Below are positions 1 to 8,527 of a DNA stretch of 64,000 nt, piece after piece. The notes beneath the pieces were generated by a model. It searched no databases. It had not been told where the DNA came from and saw only the letters and a list, made by a program, of their open reading frames with translations. The stretch is from BD2-11 sp965115885 (GTDB lineage: Bacteria > Gemmatimonadota > Gemmatimonadetes > Longimicrobiales > Gaopeijiaceae), in NCBI GenBank assembly GCA_965115885.1, contig OZ220479.1, positions 3,348,001 to 3,412,000 on the forward strand, written 5' to 3'. The position numbers and the translations under genes were made by a program. How positions within the stretch are numbered: the first letter of the stretch is position 1; each line of letters begins with the position of its first letter.

Positions 1-2
1 CC

Positions 3-1118
3 GCCTCGGTCGGCCTCCCCGCCGTCGGCGAATCCCGCCGCGCGCACATCGTCTACACGAGCGGCACCACCGGAAAGCCCAAGGGCGTGGTCGCCACGCA
101 CGCCAACATCCGCCATCAAGTCGCGAGCATCGCCCGGGCTTGGGAGATCACCGACCGCGACACGGTCCTGAACGCCCTCCCCCTGCACCACGTCCACGGC
201 ATCGTGAACGCCCTGCTGTGTCCGCTCTGGGTCGGCGCCACGGTCGAAATTCTGCCCCGCTTCGACGCCGACGAGGTCTGGAGGCGCTTCGAGCGGATGC
301 GCGTCACCGTCTTCATGGGCGTGCCCACCATGTACGTGCGCCTGATCCGGGCGTGGGAGACGGCGTCCCCCGAACGGCGCAAGCGGCTCGCCGAGCGCGC
401 CGGCCGCCTGCGCCTCGCGATCTCGGGCTCGGCCGCGCTCCCCGGACGCGTCCACGGACGCTGGCGCGGGATCGCCGGCCAGGACATTCTCGAACGCTAC
501 GGCCTCACCGAAACCGGCATGGTGCTCTCCAACCCCTTGCACGGCCACCGCGCCGAGGGCCACGTCGGCCATCCGCTCCCCCGGGTGCGGGTGCGCCTCA
601 GGAACGACGAGGGCCGCAAGGCCCTCCCCGGAGAGGAGGGCTCCGTCGAGGTGCGGGGACCGGGCGTGTTCGACGAGTACTGGCGCCGTCCCGGCGAGAC
701 CGCCGCCGCCTTCCGCCCCGACGGGTGGTTCCGCACCGGTGACCGCGCCGTTCTGGACCCGGAGCTCGGCTACCGCATCCTCGGACGCGAGAGCGTCGAC
801 GTCATCAAGAGCGGGGGCGAGAAGATCTCGGCGCTCGAAATCGAGGACGCGCTCCGCCGACATCCCGGGGTCGCCGACTGCGCGGTGGTCGGAGTCCCCG
901 ACGAGGAGTGGGGCGAGCGGGCGTGCGCCGCGGTCGTCCTCGCCCCGCAAGACCCGCCCGACGCCGACGCGCTGCGCGCCTGGGTCAAGACCCGCCTTGC
1001 GGCCTACAAGGCTCCCGCGCGTATCATGGGGGTCGAAGACCTGCCCCGGAACTCCATGGGCAAGGTGCTCAAGGAACAGGTGCGCGACCTCTTTCCCGGC
1101 GCCCGCGCGGGCCCGTAG
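3..1118 (+). CDS. Malonyl-CoA/acyl-CoA synthetase (ACSF3/MatB-like), 5' truncated
   Basis: AMP-forming acyl-CoA ligase that activates a carboxylic acid to an acyl-adenylate and then an acyl-CoA. The reading frame is open from the left edge, so the N-terminus lies outside the window. The first visible codons encode the AMP-binding signature YTSGTTGKPKGVV. Next come LPLHHVHGIVNALLCPLWVG, the adenine-binding ERYGLTETGM, the hinge region GWFRTGDRA and the C-terminal catalytic lysine region PRNSMGKVLK. The HHVHGIVNALLCPLWVGA block and SVDVIKSGGEKISALEIE closely resemble mammalian ACSF3 and bacterial MatB, which act on malonate or methylmalonate. The exact substrate is inferred. A symporter gene follows 51 bp downstream on the same strand and could be co-transcribed; whether it supplies the acid is unknown. 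Confidence 0.88.
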   Translation, partial: ASVGLPAVGESRRAHIVYTSGTTGKPKGVVATHANIRHQVASIARAWEITDRDTVLNALPLHHVHGIVNALLCPLWVGATVEILPRFDADEVWRRFERMRVTVFMGVPTMYVRLIRAWETASPERRKRLAERAGRLRLAISGSAALPGRVHGRWRGIAGQDILERYGLTETGMVLSNPLHGHRAEGHVGHPLPRVRVRLRNDEGRKALPGEEGSVEVRGPGVFDEYWRRPGETAAAFRPDGWFRTGDRAVLDPELGYRILGRESVDVIKSGGEKISALEIEDALRRHPGVADCAVVGVPDEEWGERACAAVVLAPQDPPDADALRAWVKTRLAAYKAPARIMGVEDLPRNSMGKVLKEQVRDLFPGARAGP

Positions 1119-1169
1119 GAGGAGCGTCCGCGCGAACGCGCCGGGGGTCCCCCCCGGGCAGGGGACCTC

Positions 1170-2663
1170 ATGATCGATTCGTTGCGCGAGTACTGGCCGG
1201 TGCACGCCCTCCTCGCCCTCTACACCCTCCTCCTCGCCTATCACGCCTGGGAAGGGAACCGGGGCACGAAACGGCTGGCCGACTACTACGTGGGCGGACG
1301 CGACATGGGGGGCGTCACCATCGCCCTGTCCTTCTTCGCCACCTACTCGAGCACCAACAGCTTCGTCGGGTTCTCGGGACAGTCCTGGTCGTGGGGCGCC
1401 CCATGGCTCCTGTTGGTCCCCTTCGTCGTCCTCTTCTCGCTCTCCGCCTGGATCTGGGTGGCCCCGCGCCTGCGCGATTTCACCGCCGCGCTCGACTCGC
1501 TCACCATCCCCGACTTCGTGGGCTTCCGCTTCGAGAGCGACAGGGCCCGCACGCTCGCGGCCGTCCTCGTCGTCTTCGCGTCGTTCTTCTACATGACGGC
1601 GGTCTTCAAGGGCATCGGCAACCTGCTCGAAACCTTTCTGGAGATCCCCTACCGCACCGCCATCGTCGTCGTCTTCCTCATCGTGATGGCCTACACCGTC
1701 GTGGGCGGCTTCATCTCGGTGGTCAAAACCGACGCGGTGCAGGGGGTGGTGATGATCCTCGCCGCCGCGCTCCTCTTCCACGGCACCACGCGCGCCGCCG
1801 GGGGCGTGGGCTCCGTCTTCGCGCTGGCCGACGCCCCCGACACCGCGCACCTCTTCGCCTGGAACGGAGGCGAGGCCTTTCCCCTGGTGCTGGGCGTGAT
1901 CGTGGCCGGCACCGTCAAGTTCGTCGTCGAGCCGCGCCAGCTGTCCCGATTCTACGCGCTCCGCAGCGCTCGCGAGGCGCGCACCGGGGTCTGGATCTCG
2001 ACGCTCGCCTTCGCCGTCGTGTACGCGATGCTGGCGCCCATCGGGATGTACGCGCGCAACGTCCTTCCCGGCGGCATGGAGGACACCGACCTGGTGGTGC
2101 CCGGGCTCCTCACCCAGGCCGGCGTCTTCGCCCCGGGGGTGGGCGCCTTCCTGCTGGTGGCGATGGTCGCCGCCGCCATGTCTTCGCTCGACAGCGTGCT
2201 GCTGGTGATGGCTTCCACCACGGACCGCGACATCTTCGGAGTGCGACGCGGAAAACGCGGAGAACGCTCGGCGATGCGGCGCACCCGCGGGTACGTGGCG
2301 CTCTACGCGGCCGTCACCGCCGTCATCGCCCTGAATCCGCCCGACGGCGTGGTCGGCCTGACCGCCTTCTCGGGCGCCATGTACGCCGCCTGCTTCTTTC
2401 CGGCCATCGTCCTCGGGCTTCACTGGAGGCGCGGCAACGGCGCCTCCGCCATCGCCTCCTTTCTGGTGGGCCTGGGGACGCTCGTGCTCTGGCGGCTCGC
2501 TCCGCTGGGCGACGCGCTGCACGAGGTCTTCCCGGCGCTCGCCCTCTCGCTCGCGGCCTACGTCCTGGTGGCCGTGCGCACAAGTCCGGCGCACGCGCCG
2601 CACAGGGTGGAGGTGCTGTTCAAGCGGGCCGACCGGCGCGCCCGCAGGCACGCCCGCCGATGA
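1170..2663 (+). CDS. Sodium:solute symporter (SSS family)
   Basis: Inner-membrane sodium-coupled uptake carrier of 497 residues, the usual length for the SSS family (LeuT fold, about 13 helices). It starts at ATG 1170 with an N-terminal outward helix (LLALYTLLLAYHAWEG). Family hallmarks are DYYVGGRDMGGVTIALSFFA near residue 35 and the conserved MSSLDSVLLVMASTTDRDIF block near residue 337, which contributes to sodium binding in this family. The C-terminal tail is Arg-rich and cytosolic. The substrate cannot be read from sequence. It may run with the upstream acyl-CoA ligase gene or serve the wall-salvage cluster that follows; both are inference. Confidence 0.88.
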   Translation: MIDSLREYWPVHALLALYTLLLAYHAWEGNRGTKRLADYYVGGRDMGGVTIALSFFATYSSTNSFVGFSGQSWSWGAPWLLLVPFVVLFSLSAWIWVAPRLRDFTAALDSLTIPDFVGFRFESDRARTLAAVLVVFASFFYMTAVFKGIGNLLETFLEIPYRTAIVVVFLIVMAYTVVGGFISVVKTDAVQGVVMILAAALLFHGTTRAAGGVGSVFALADAPDTAHLFAWNGGEAFPLVLGVIVAGTVKFVVEPRQLSRFYALRSAREARTGVWISTLAFAVVYAMLAPIGMYARNVLPGGMEDTDLVVPGLLTQAGVFAPGVGAFLLVAMVAAAMSSLDSVLLVMASTTDRDIFGVRRGKRGERSAMRRTRGYVALYAAVTAVIALNPPDGVVGLTAFSGAMYAACFFPAIVLGLHWRRGNGASAIASFLVGLGTLVLWRLAPLGDALHEVFPALALSLAAYVLVAVRTSPAHAPHRVEVLFKRADRRARRHARR

Positions 2664-2930
2664 GCGCACGTCGTTTCGTTTCCTCGCCGCCGTCGACGAA
2701 AAAGCCGTACCCGTGGGCGACGTCCGGATCGAATTCCCCGCGAGAGACGTCCGCGCGCGAGCCGGAACCGACGACGGCGGCGCGGAAATCGAGCTCCGCA
2801 GACCGGAGGGGGCGCGGTCTCGCGACGCCCCCTCGCCCTCGCCGTGCCCGCGGAACGGACGGCGGCCCGGATCCTCCGGACTTTTAAGGGTTGGAGAGGG
2901 GCGGCGAATCGGACCGCTCGGAGCCGGGCG

Positions 2931-3842
2931 TCAGTCCAGGAGGCCGAGGGCCAGGCGGGCCGCGCCGCGTTCGGGGACGACGGCGCGCGGCAGCGAGCGT
3001 CCGCCGACCGCGGAGACGAACCGCTCCAGGCCGGGGCGCAACGGGCCGTCCGGGCCGACGAGTCCCCCGGCGAAAGCCACCTGCGGCGGACGAGCGAAGG
3101 GGAGGAGCTCGCGGACGGCGGCGGACAGTTGATCCCCGAGCGCGTCCAGCGCACTCCGGATCACGGCGTCCGCGGCGGCGTCGCCCAAGCGGGCGGCGCG
3201 GATCGCGAGCGGGGCGAGAGCGGCGACGTCGGCCTTGGACGCGGACTCCGCCCAAGCCGGCAGTTGGCGCGGTCGGTCCAGGCCGAGCGCGTCCAGCACG
3301 GCGGCGGTGAGAGCGGTGGGGGGGGCGCGCCGGTCGGCCGCGGCCGCGACGGCCCGCAGGGCCGACACGCCGATGCGGTAGCCGCCGCCGTCGTCGCCCA
3401 TCACCCCGCCCCAACCGCCGACCTGCAGACGGCGCCCGTCTTCCGCCTTCCCCAGCACCACCGAGCCGGTGCCGGCCACCACCACGACGCCCGCCCCCGC
3501 GCCGAAGGCGTCGTGGAAGGCCGCCTGCGCATCCGTGCCGACCCGCACCGCGCGCGCGACCCGCTCCTCCCTCAGGGCAGCCTCCGCATCGCGGCGGACG
3601 CGGGATCGACCGGCGCCGGCCAGCCCCGCCCAGAGCGCCGAAAGCGGCAGGGGGACGCCGCCGGCGGCGGCGGCGCGGCGCACGGCGGCGGCAACCGCGC
3701 CGGCGGCGGCGGCGGGGCGGTCGGGGTGCGCCAAGGCCGCCGGACCTTCGGCCCGGGAAACGCGCGCGCCGTCCCGGGCGACCAGCAGAGCGCGAGTGCG
3801 GGTTCCGCCCCCGTCGACCCCCGCGGCCCAGGCCCCGGTCAC
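2931..3842 (-). CDS. BadF/BadG/BcrA/BcrD-family amino-sugar kinase (GlcNAc/MurNAc kinase-like)
   Basis: Predicted cytosolic ATP-dependent kinase of N-acetylglucosamine and/or N-acetylmuramic acid, 303 residues, of the ASKHA fold. The phosphate-1 motif GVDGGGTRTRALLV is at residues 8-21 with Asp10. The substrate and catalytic region GTDAQAAFHDAF is near residues 102-113, with Asp104 as the likely base. GTGSVVLG is at 124-131 and GGWGGVMGDDGGG at 142-154. A late GGLVG adenosine motif is present. It sits downstream of a symporter and two GH3 genes on the same strand, which suggests that it traps imported wall sugars by phosphorylation. In Tannerella and Clostridium, MurK proteins of this family phosphorylate both sugars. 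Sugar specificity here is inferred. Confidence 0.82.
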   Translation of the reverse strand: MTGAWAAGVDGGGTRTRALLVARDGARVSRAEGPAALAHPDRPAAAAGAVAAAVRRAAAAGGVPLPLSALWAGLAGAGRSRVRRDAEAALREERVARAVRVGTDAQAAFHDAFGAGAGVVVVAGTGSVVLGKAEDGRRLQVGGWGGVMGDDGGGYRIGVSALRAVAAAADRRAPPTALTAAVLDALGLDRPRQLPAWAESASKADVAALAPLAIRAARLGDAAADAVIRSALDALGDQLSAAVRELLPFARPPQVAFAGGLVGPDGPLRPGLERFVSAVGGRSLPRAVVPERGAARLALGLLD

Positions 3843-3867
3843 GGACGACCGGCGGCCGATGCGCGCA

Positions 3868-5319
3868 TCAGGTCCGTCGGCCGCGGACCGACCCCCGCGC
3901 CGAACCCAGCGCGGAGCCCACCGCCACGGTGACCGCGGTCCCGACGAGCACGAACCAGGGCCACGCCACCCTGTCGGGGAAGAGAATCCAGACGACCGCG
4001 ACCGCGCCGATGCCGACCAGCATCCCCGCCGCGGCAGCGCGCGCGTCGGCGCGCTTCGAGAACGCGCCCAAGGCGAAAGCGCCCAACAGTCCGCCGTAGA
4101 CCAGCGAAGCGGCCGCGAGGGCGACCTCCACCGCGCTGGTGTCGGCGCTCAACGGAATGAAGAGGATCGCGCCTCCGACCAGCGACCCGCCCCACACCAG
4201 CGTGAAGACCCTGCCGGCCCGAAGGATGCGCGCGTCGTCCCGGACGCCCCGGGCGGGAGCCCAGAAATCGTAGGCGGAGGAGGACGCGAGCGAGTTGACG
4301 GAGGAGGAGAGCGACGACATCGCCGCCGCGAACACGCCCGCGATCAGCAACCCGGTGACGCCGGGAGGAAGCTCCTCGACGATGAAGCGCGCGAAAATCT
4401 CGTCGGAGGCGTCGAAGGCGCGGCCCTCGTAGAAGACCCACAGGCCGAGCCCCACCAGCAGGAAGACGGCGAATTGGCCCGCCACCGCCACGCCGCTGCC
4501 GACGAGCGCCTTGCGGCCGGCCGCCAAGTCCTTGCAGGCGAGCAGCCGCTGCACGATGAGCTGGTCTGTGCCGTGGGAGGCCATGGTCAGAAACGCGCCC
4601 CCCAGCAACCCCGCCCACAGGGTGTAGGGCGCCGAGAAGTCCAGCGACGGATCCACGATGCGGAGCTTGCCCGCCGCCCCCGCCTGCGCCAGGATCGTCC
4701 CCCATCCCCCCTCCACCGCCCCCTGCAGGACGACCGCGGCGATGGCCGCGCCCAACAGGTAGAGCCCCATCTGCACGGCGTCCACCCACACGACCGCCTT
4801 GATGCCGCCGAAGTAGGTGTAGGCCACCGTGAGCGCGCCGATCGCCAGGATGGAATGCGGATAGGGCCATCCGGTCACCAGCGCGAGCGGGATGGCTGTG
4901 GCGAAGAGGCGCACGGAGTCGGCGAGAAGCCGGGTCGCCATGAAGATCGCGGCGGTGAGGCGCCGCACCCCGTCGCCGAAGCGGACGCCCAAGAGGGCGT
5001 AGGCGGTCTCGAGCTCCCCGCGGTAGTAGGCCGGGAGCAGAAGAAAGGCCACCGCCACCCGTCCCGCCAGGTATCCGAAGGCGAGCTGCAGAAACCCCAG
5101 GGTGCCCATGTACGCGACCCCCGGGATGGAGAGAAACGTCAAGGTGCTGGTTTCGGTGGCCACCACCGACAGGAGCACCGCCCCCCAGGGCAACCTGCGG
5201 TTTCCCAGAAAGTAGTCCGTCGCGCCCTGCTGGCGGCGGCCCAACCAAGCGCCCCAAACGGTGGTGGCGGCCAGATAGGCCACCAGGACGGCTTGGTCGA
5301 CGACGCCGAATCCATTCAC
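3868..5319 (-). CDS. Sodium:solute symporter of the wall-salvage cluster
   Basis: SSS-family carrier, 483 residues from a GTG start. The start is chosen because it gives a standard outward first helix (VVDQAVLVAYLAATTVWGAW); longer readings only add Arg/Pro-rich sequence. Hallmarks are DYFLGNRRLPWGAVLLSVVA and ETSTLTFLSIPGVAYMG early, the sodium-site block FAAAMSSLSSSVNSLASSSAYDFW in the middle, and about 13 hydrophobic segments. It lies 88 bp downstream of the GH3-AmpC gene and 25 bp upstream of the sugar kinase, all on the minus strand. It is therefore a good candidate importer for GlcNAc, MurNAc or anhydro-sugars. I recall that the MurNAc transporter of Tannerella forsythia is also an SSS protein, but I could not verify that here. 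Confidence 0.86.
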   Translation of the reverse strand: MNGFGVVDQAVLVAYLAATTVWGAWLGRRQQGATDYFLGNRRLPWGAVLLSVVATETSTLTFLSIPGVAYMGTLGFLQLAFGYLAGRVAVAFLLLPAYYRGELETAYALLGVRFGDGVRRLTAAIFMATRLLADSVRLFATAIPLALVTGWPYPHSILAIGALTVAYTYFGGIKAVVWVDAVQMGLYLLGAAIAAVVLQGAVEGGWGTILAQAGAAGKLRIVDPSLDFSAPYTLWAGLLGGAFLTMASHGTDQLIVQRLLACKDLAAGRKALVGSGVAVAGQFAVFLLVGLGLWVFYEGRAFDASDEIFARFIVEELPPGVTGLLIAGVFAAAMSSLSSSVNSLASSSAYDFWAPARGVRDDARILRAGRVFTLVWGGSLVGGAILFIPLSADTSAVEVALAAASLVYGGLLGAFALGAFSKRADARAAAAGMLVGIGAVAVVWILFPDRVAWPWFVLVGTAVTVAVGSALGSARGSVRGRRT

Positions 5320-5407
5320 GGGACGGGCGTCGATCCGCCGCGCGCGCGCCGCTCCGCGGCGAAGCCCCTCGCCGCCGCGCGGGCGGCGGGAACGCGACCG
5401 AACGAGG

Positions 5408-8400
5408 TCACGAGGGCGGGCGAGGCTCGATTTCCAGGTCGGCGACGGCTTGGGCGGCGAGGTCGTGCACCTCCCTTCGGAGCGCGACGTGCCGGGCGTT
5501 CTCGCGGGTGGGGTTGACCCGGTTGAGGAGGAGCGCCACCGCCAGGTCGAGCTCGGGGTCGATCCACACGGAAGGCCCGGTGAAGCCGGTGTGGCCGAAG
5601 GCGCGCCGGGTGAAGAAACGTCCCGCCGAGGAGTTTCCGGACGGGGTGTCCCAGCCGGTGGCGCGACTGGCGCTGGCGTCGTGGCGGCGGGTGAAGCCGT
5701 CCACGGTGGCCGCCGCCGCGATGCGCGCCGCCGCGGCTCGGGGGGCGCTGCAGGGCGGGCCACCCGGCGTTGCGTCGCAGGGCTCGGCCCGGCCTCCGGC
5801 GAGCATCGCGGCGGCGAATACGGCGACGTCGCGCGCGGAGGAGAAGAGACCGGCGTGCCCGGCCACGCCCCCCATCGCGTAGGCGTTCTCGTCGTGGACC
5901 ACGCCGCGCACGTGGACGCCCCGGTAGTCGGCGTCGATCTCGGTGGGCGCCACGCGCCCGTGCAACGCGGAGTCGGGGCGGAAGGCGGTGTCCTGCATCC
6001 CGAGCGGCCCCCAGACGCGCTCGTCCAAAAAGCGGTCCAGGGGTTCGCCGACGATCTCCTCCACCACCCACGCCACCGTCATCATGCCGATGTCGGAATA
6101 CACCGTGCTGTCGCCGGGCGCGCGGTCGAGAGGGAGTTCGGCGACCGCCCGGCGGAAGGCCTCCGGGCCCTCCATCTCCAGGAAGAAGCGGCGAAAGGGC
6201 GGCAAACCGCCCCGGTGCAGCAACAGCTGGCGCACGGTGACCGCCTCCTTGCGCGGGTCGGCGCCCGCCCACCAAGGAAGGGTGCGCACCACGGGCGCGT
6301 CCAGTTCGAGACGACCCTCGTCCACGAGGATCATCGCGGCGGTGGTCGTGGCCATCGCCTTGGTGACCGAAGCCATGTCGTAGATCGAGGAGGGGGTGGC
6401 GGGGGCGGAGCCGGGATCCCAGTCCAGGCGGCCGTAGCCGCGCAGACGCGCCAGCCGACCATGGCGCACCACCGCCAGCGCCGCGCCCGGGCTGGCCGAG
6501 TCGGCGATGGCCTCCAGGATGCGGCGGTCGAGCGCCCGCAGGACCGCCTCCGACATCCCCGCGGCGGCGGGATCGCCCTCGAGCGGGGAGATCCGCCCCT
6601 CGTCCTCCCGGGCGCCCCCGAACGCGCGCGCGTCGGTCATGAACTCGAGCGGTTGCGCGAGCCACGGGGGCACTGCCGTCAGGGCCTCGCGAAGCGCCGC
6701 CGGTTCCGCGAGCGCCTCCCTCCGGAGCCCGTCTCCCGCCGCGTGATCCGGCGGAATGCCGATGGGGAGCGTCCCGGAGATCTCCGCGGCCCCCATGAGC
6801 GCGAAGGCGCCGGCGCGTTGCGAGACCTCGCGACTGCCCCAAGCGACCAGATAGCTGCCCAGGTCGCCGAAGGCGCTCGGGAAGTAGGGGCTCCCGAAGG
6901 AGGAAACCACCACCGCGTCGCGCGCGGACAGCGCGCGCACCATCTCGCGCAGTTCGTCCGGAACGGCCACCGAACCCGCCCCGGCAACCGGGGGCAGGTA
7001 GACGTTCAGAAGCGCCAGGTCCGCGGCCTCGGCGGCGGCCCGCGCCGCCCGCCAGGCCGCCGGGTCCGATTCCTCGCCGAGGCGGAGGCGTACGAGATCG
7101 TCCACGAAGTGCGCGGCCACCCGATCGAACTCGCGACCCGCCACTAAGTCGCGGGCGCGGGCGTAGGTGACGCTCGCCACCCGGCCGCGGGCCGCGGACG
7201 GGAGCGGGACCAAGCCGCCCCGGTCGCGCACCAGCGTGATCGAGCGCTCCGCGGCGAGATCGGCGAAGATCAGATGCTCGCCCGAACCCGCCACTTCGGC
7301 GACCGCCGCCAGATCGACGGATCGGCGTTCGTGGAGCCCCACGCGCGCCTTGGCGGCCAGCAGTCGCCGCACCGACCGATCGACGCGCGCGCGCGTCACC
7401 CTGCCGGTGCGCACCGCGACCTCCACCGCGTCGATGGCTTCCCCCACGTTCTCGGGCGCGAGGAGCGCGTCGGAGCCCGCCTCCAGCGCCAACACCGCCG
7501 CCTCTCCCGCGCCGTATCCCCTCGAGATGGCGCCCATCCTCAAGGCGTCCGTGAAGATCAAGCCGTCGAATCCCATCTCCTCGCGCAGGATCCCGGTCAG
7601 GAAACGGGGGGAGAGCGTCGCAGGCACCGCACCGCCCAGGACGGCGGGCACCGCGACGTGCGCGGTCATCACCGCGTCGACCCCGGCCGAGACGGCCCGC
7701 CGGAAGGGCACCAACTCCACCGCGTTCAGGCGATCCCTGTCCGCGGTCACCACGGGGAGTTCGATGTGCGAGTCGACGCGGGTGTCGCCGTGACCCGGAA
7801 AATGCTTGGCCGTGGCGAGCGCGCCTCCGGCGCGCGCGCCCTCGATGTAGGCGGCCCCGAGGCGCGCCACCGCTTCCGGATCCTCTCCGAAGGCGCGGGT
7901 GTTGATGATGGGATTTTCAGGATTGGAGTTGACGTCCAGAACCGGGGCGAAGTTCAGGTGGACCCCGAGAGCGCGCGCCTCCACCGCCGTGATGCGTCCG
8001 TACTCGCGGGCGAAGGCCGGATCGCCGATGGCGCCGAAGGCCATAGTGGGCGGAAAGCTGGTGCCTCCGCCCTGCGGGAGCAGGGTGGGAAGCGCGTAGG
8101 CGTGGTTGACGCGCATCCCGGGGCCGCCGTTCTCGAAATCCGCGGCGACCAGCAACGGGACGCGGGCGGCGCCTTGGAGACGGTTCAGGAGCGAGGCGTA
8201 GGAATGGGGCGAGCCGATGGAGACGACGACGCCTCCGACGCCCTCTTCCGCCACCCATCGCTCCAGCGTGCGGAAGCTGGCGTCGCTCGAGGAGGCGTAC
8301 GCGCCCGGAATCCAGGGAACGACGAGCTGCGCGATGCGCTCGCGCAGGGAAAGCGACGCCAGCGTCTCCTCCACCCATGCGGTCGCCCGGCCGTCGAGTT

Positions 8401-8527
8401 CGTCGCGGAGGGGCGCCGCGGAACCCCCTTCCGGTTCGCTCCCGGGAATCGGACTCTCGCAGGCCGGGACGAGGAGCGGCGGGAGAAGCGCGGCGAGGAC
8501 GCGGAGGCCCGGTCCCGCGCGCGTCAC
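5408..8527 (-). CDS. Lipoprotein fusing a NagZ-like GH3 domain to an AmpC-like serine hydrolase
   Basis: Predicted cell-envelope lipoprotein of 1,039 residues with two catalytic domains. The signal peptide ends in LLVPAC, with lipidated Cys23. Residues about 45-400 form a GH3 beta-N-acetylglucosaminidase of the NagZ type: KHFPGHGDT at 241-249 supplies the His-Asp acid/base dyad, and Asp327 in IFTDALR is the likely nucleophile. Residues 400-620 are the GH3 C-terminal domain. Residues about 655-1035 form a serine hydrolase of the class C beta-lactamase/DD-peptidase fold, with Ser720-x-x-Lys723 (SVTK), Tyr810-Ser-Asp and His979-Thr-Gly. The GTG start overlaps the stop of the upstream GH3 gene by four bases (GTGA), so the two are translationally coupled. 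Likely substrates are GlcNAc-containing wall fragments and their peptides; beta-lactam hydrolysis is not implied. Confidence 0.88.
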   Translation of the reverse strand: MTRAGPGLRVLAALLPPLLVPACESPIPGSEPEGGSAAPLRDELDGRATAWVEETLASLSLRERIAQLVVPWIPGAYASSSDASFRTLERWVAEEGVGGVVVSIGSPHSYASLLNRLQGAARVPLLVAADFENGGPGMRVNHAYALPTLLPQGGGTSFPPTMAFGAIGDPAFAREYGRITAVEARALGVHLNFAPVLDVNSNPENPIINTRAFGEDPEAVARLGAAYIEGARAGGALATAKHFPGHGDTRVDSHIELPVVTADRDRLNAVELVPFRRAVSAGVDAVMTAHVAVPAVLGGAVPATLSPRFLTGILREEMGFDGLIFTDALRMGAISRGYGAGEAAVLALEAGSDALLAPENVGEAIDAVEVAVRTGRVTRARVDRSVRRLLAAKARVGLHERRSVDLAAVAEVAGSGEHLIFADLAAERSITLVRDRGGLVPLPSAARGRVASVTYARARDLVAGREFDRVAAHFVDDLVRLRLGEESDPAAWRAARAAAEAADLALLNVYLPPVAGAGSVAVPDELREMVRALSARDAVVVSSFGSPYFPSAFGDLGSYLVAWGSREVSQRAGAFALMGAAEISGTLPIGIPPDHAAGDGLRREALAEPAALREALTAVPPWLAQPLEFMTDARAFGGAREDEGRISPLEGDPAAAGMSEAVLRALDRRILEAIADSASPGAALAVVRHGRLARLRGYGRLDWDPGSAPATPSSIYDMASVTKAMATTTAAMILVDEGRLELDAPVVRTLPWWAGADPRKEAVTVRQLLLHRGGLPPFRRFFLEMEGPEAFRRAVAELPLDRAPGDSTVYSDIGMMTVAWVVEEIVGEPLDRFLDERVWGPLGMQDTAFRPDSALHGRVAPTEIDADYRGVHVRGVVHDENAYAMGGVAGHAGLFSSARDVAVFAAAMLAGGRAEPCDATPGGPPCSAPRAAAARIAAAATVDGFTRRHDASASRATGWDTPSGNSSAGRFFTRRAFGHTGFTGPSVWIDPELDLAVALLLNRVNPTRENARHVALRREVHDLAAQAVADLEIEPRPPS

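Noticed and set aside
2660..2930. Short frames after the first symporter, including an ATG overlapping its stop
   Set aside because: Several frames give plausible pieces (FRFLAAVDEKAVPVGDVRIE), but none is consistent from start to stop, and the 267-bp gap may be a degraded tail or non-coding.
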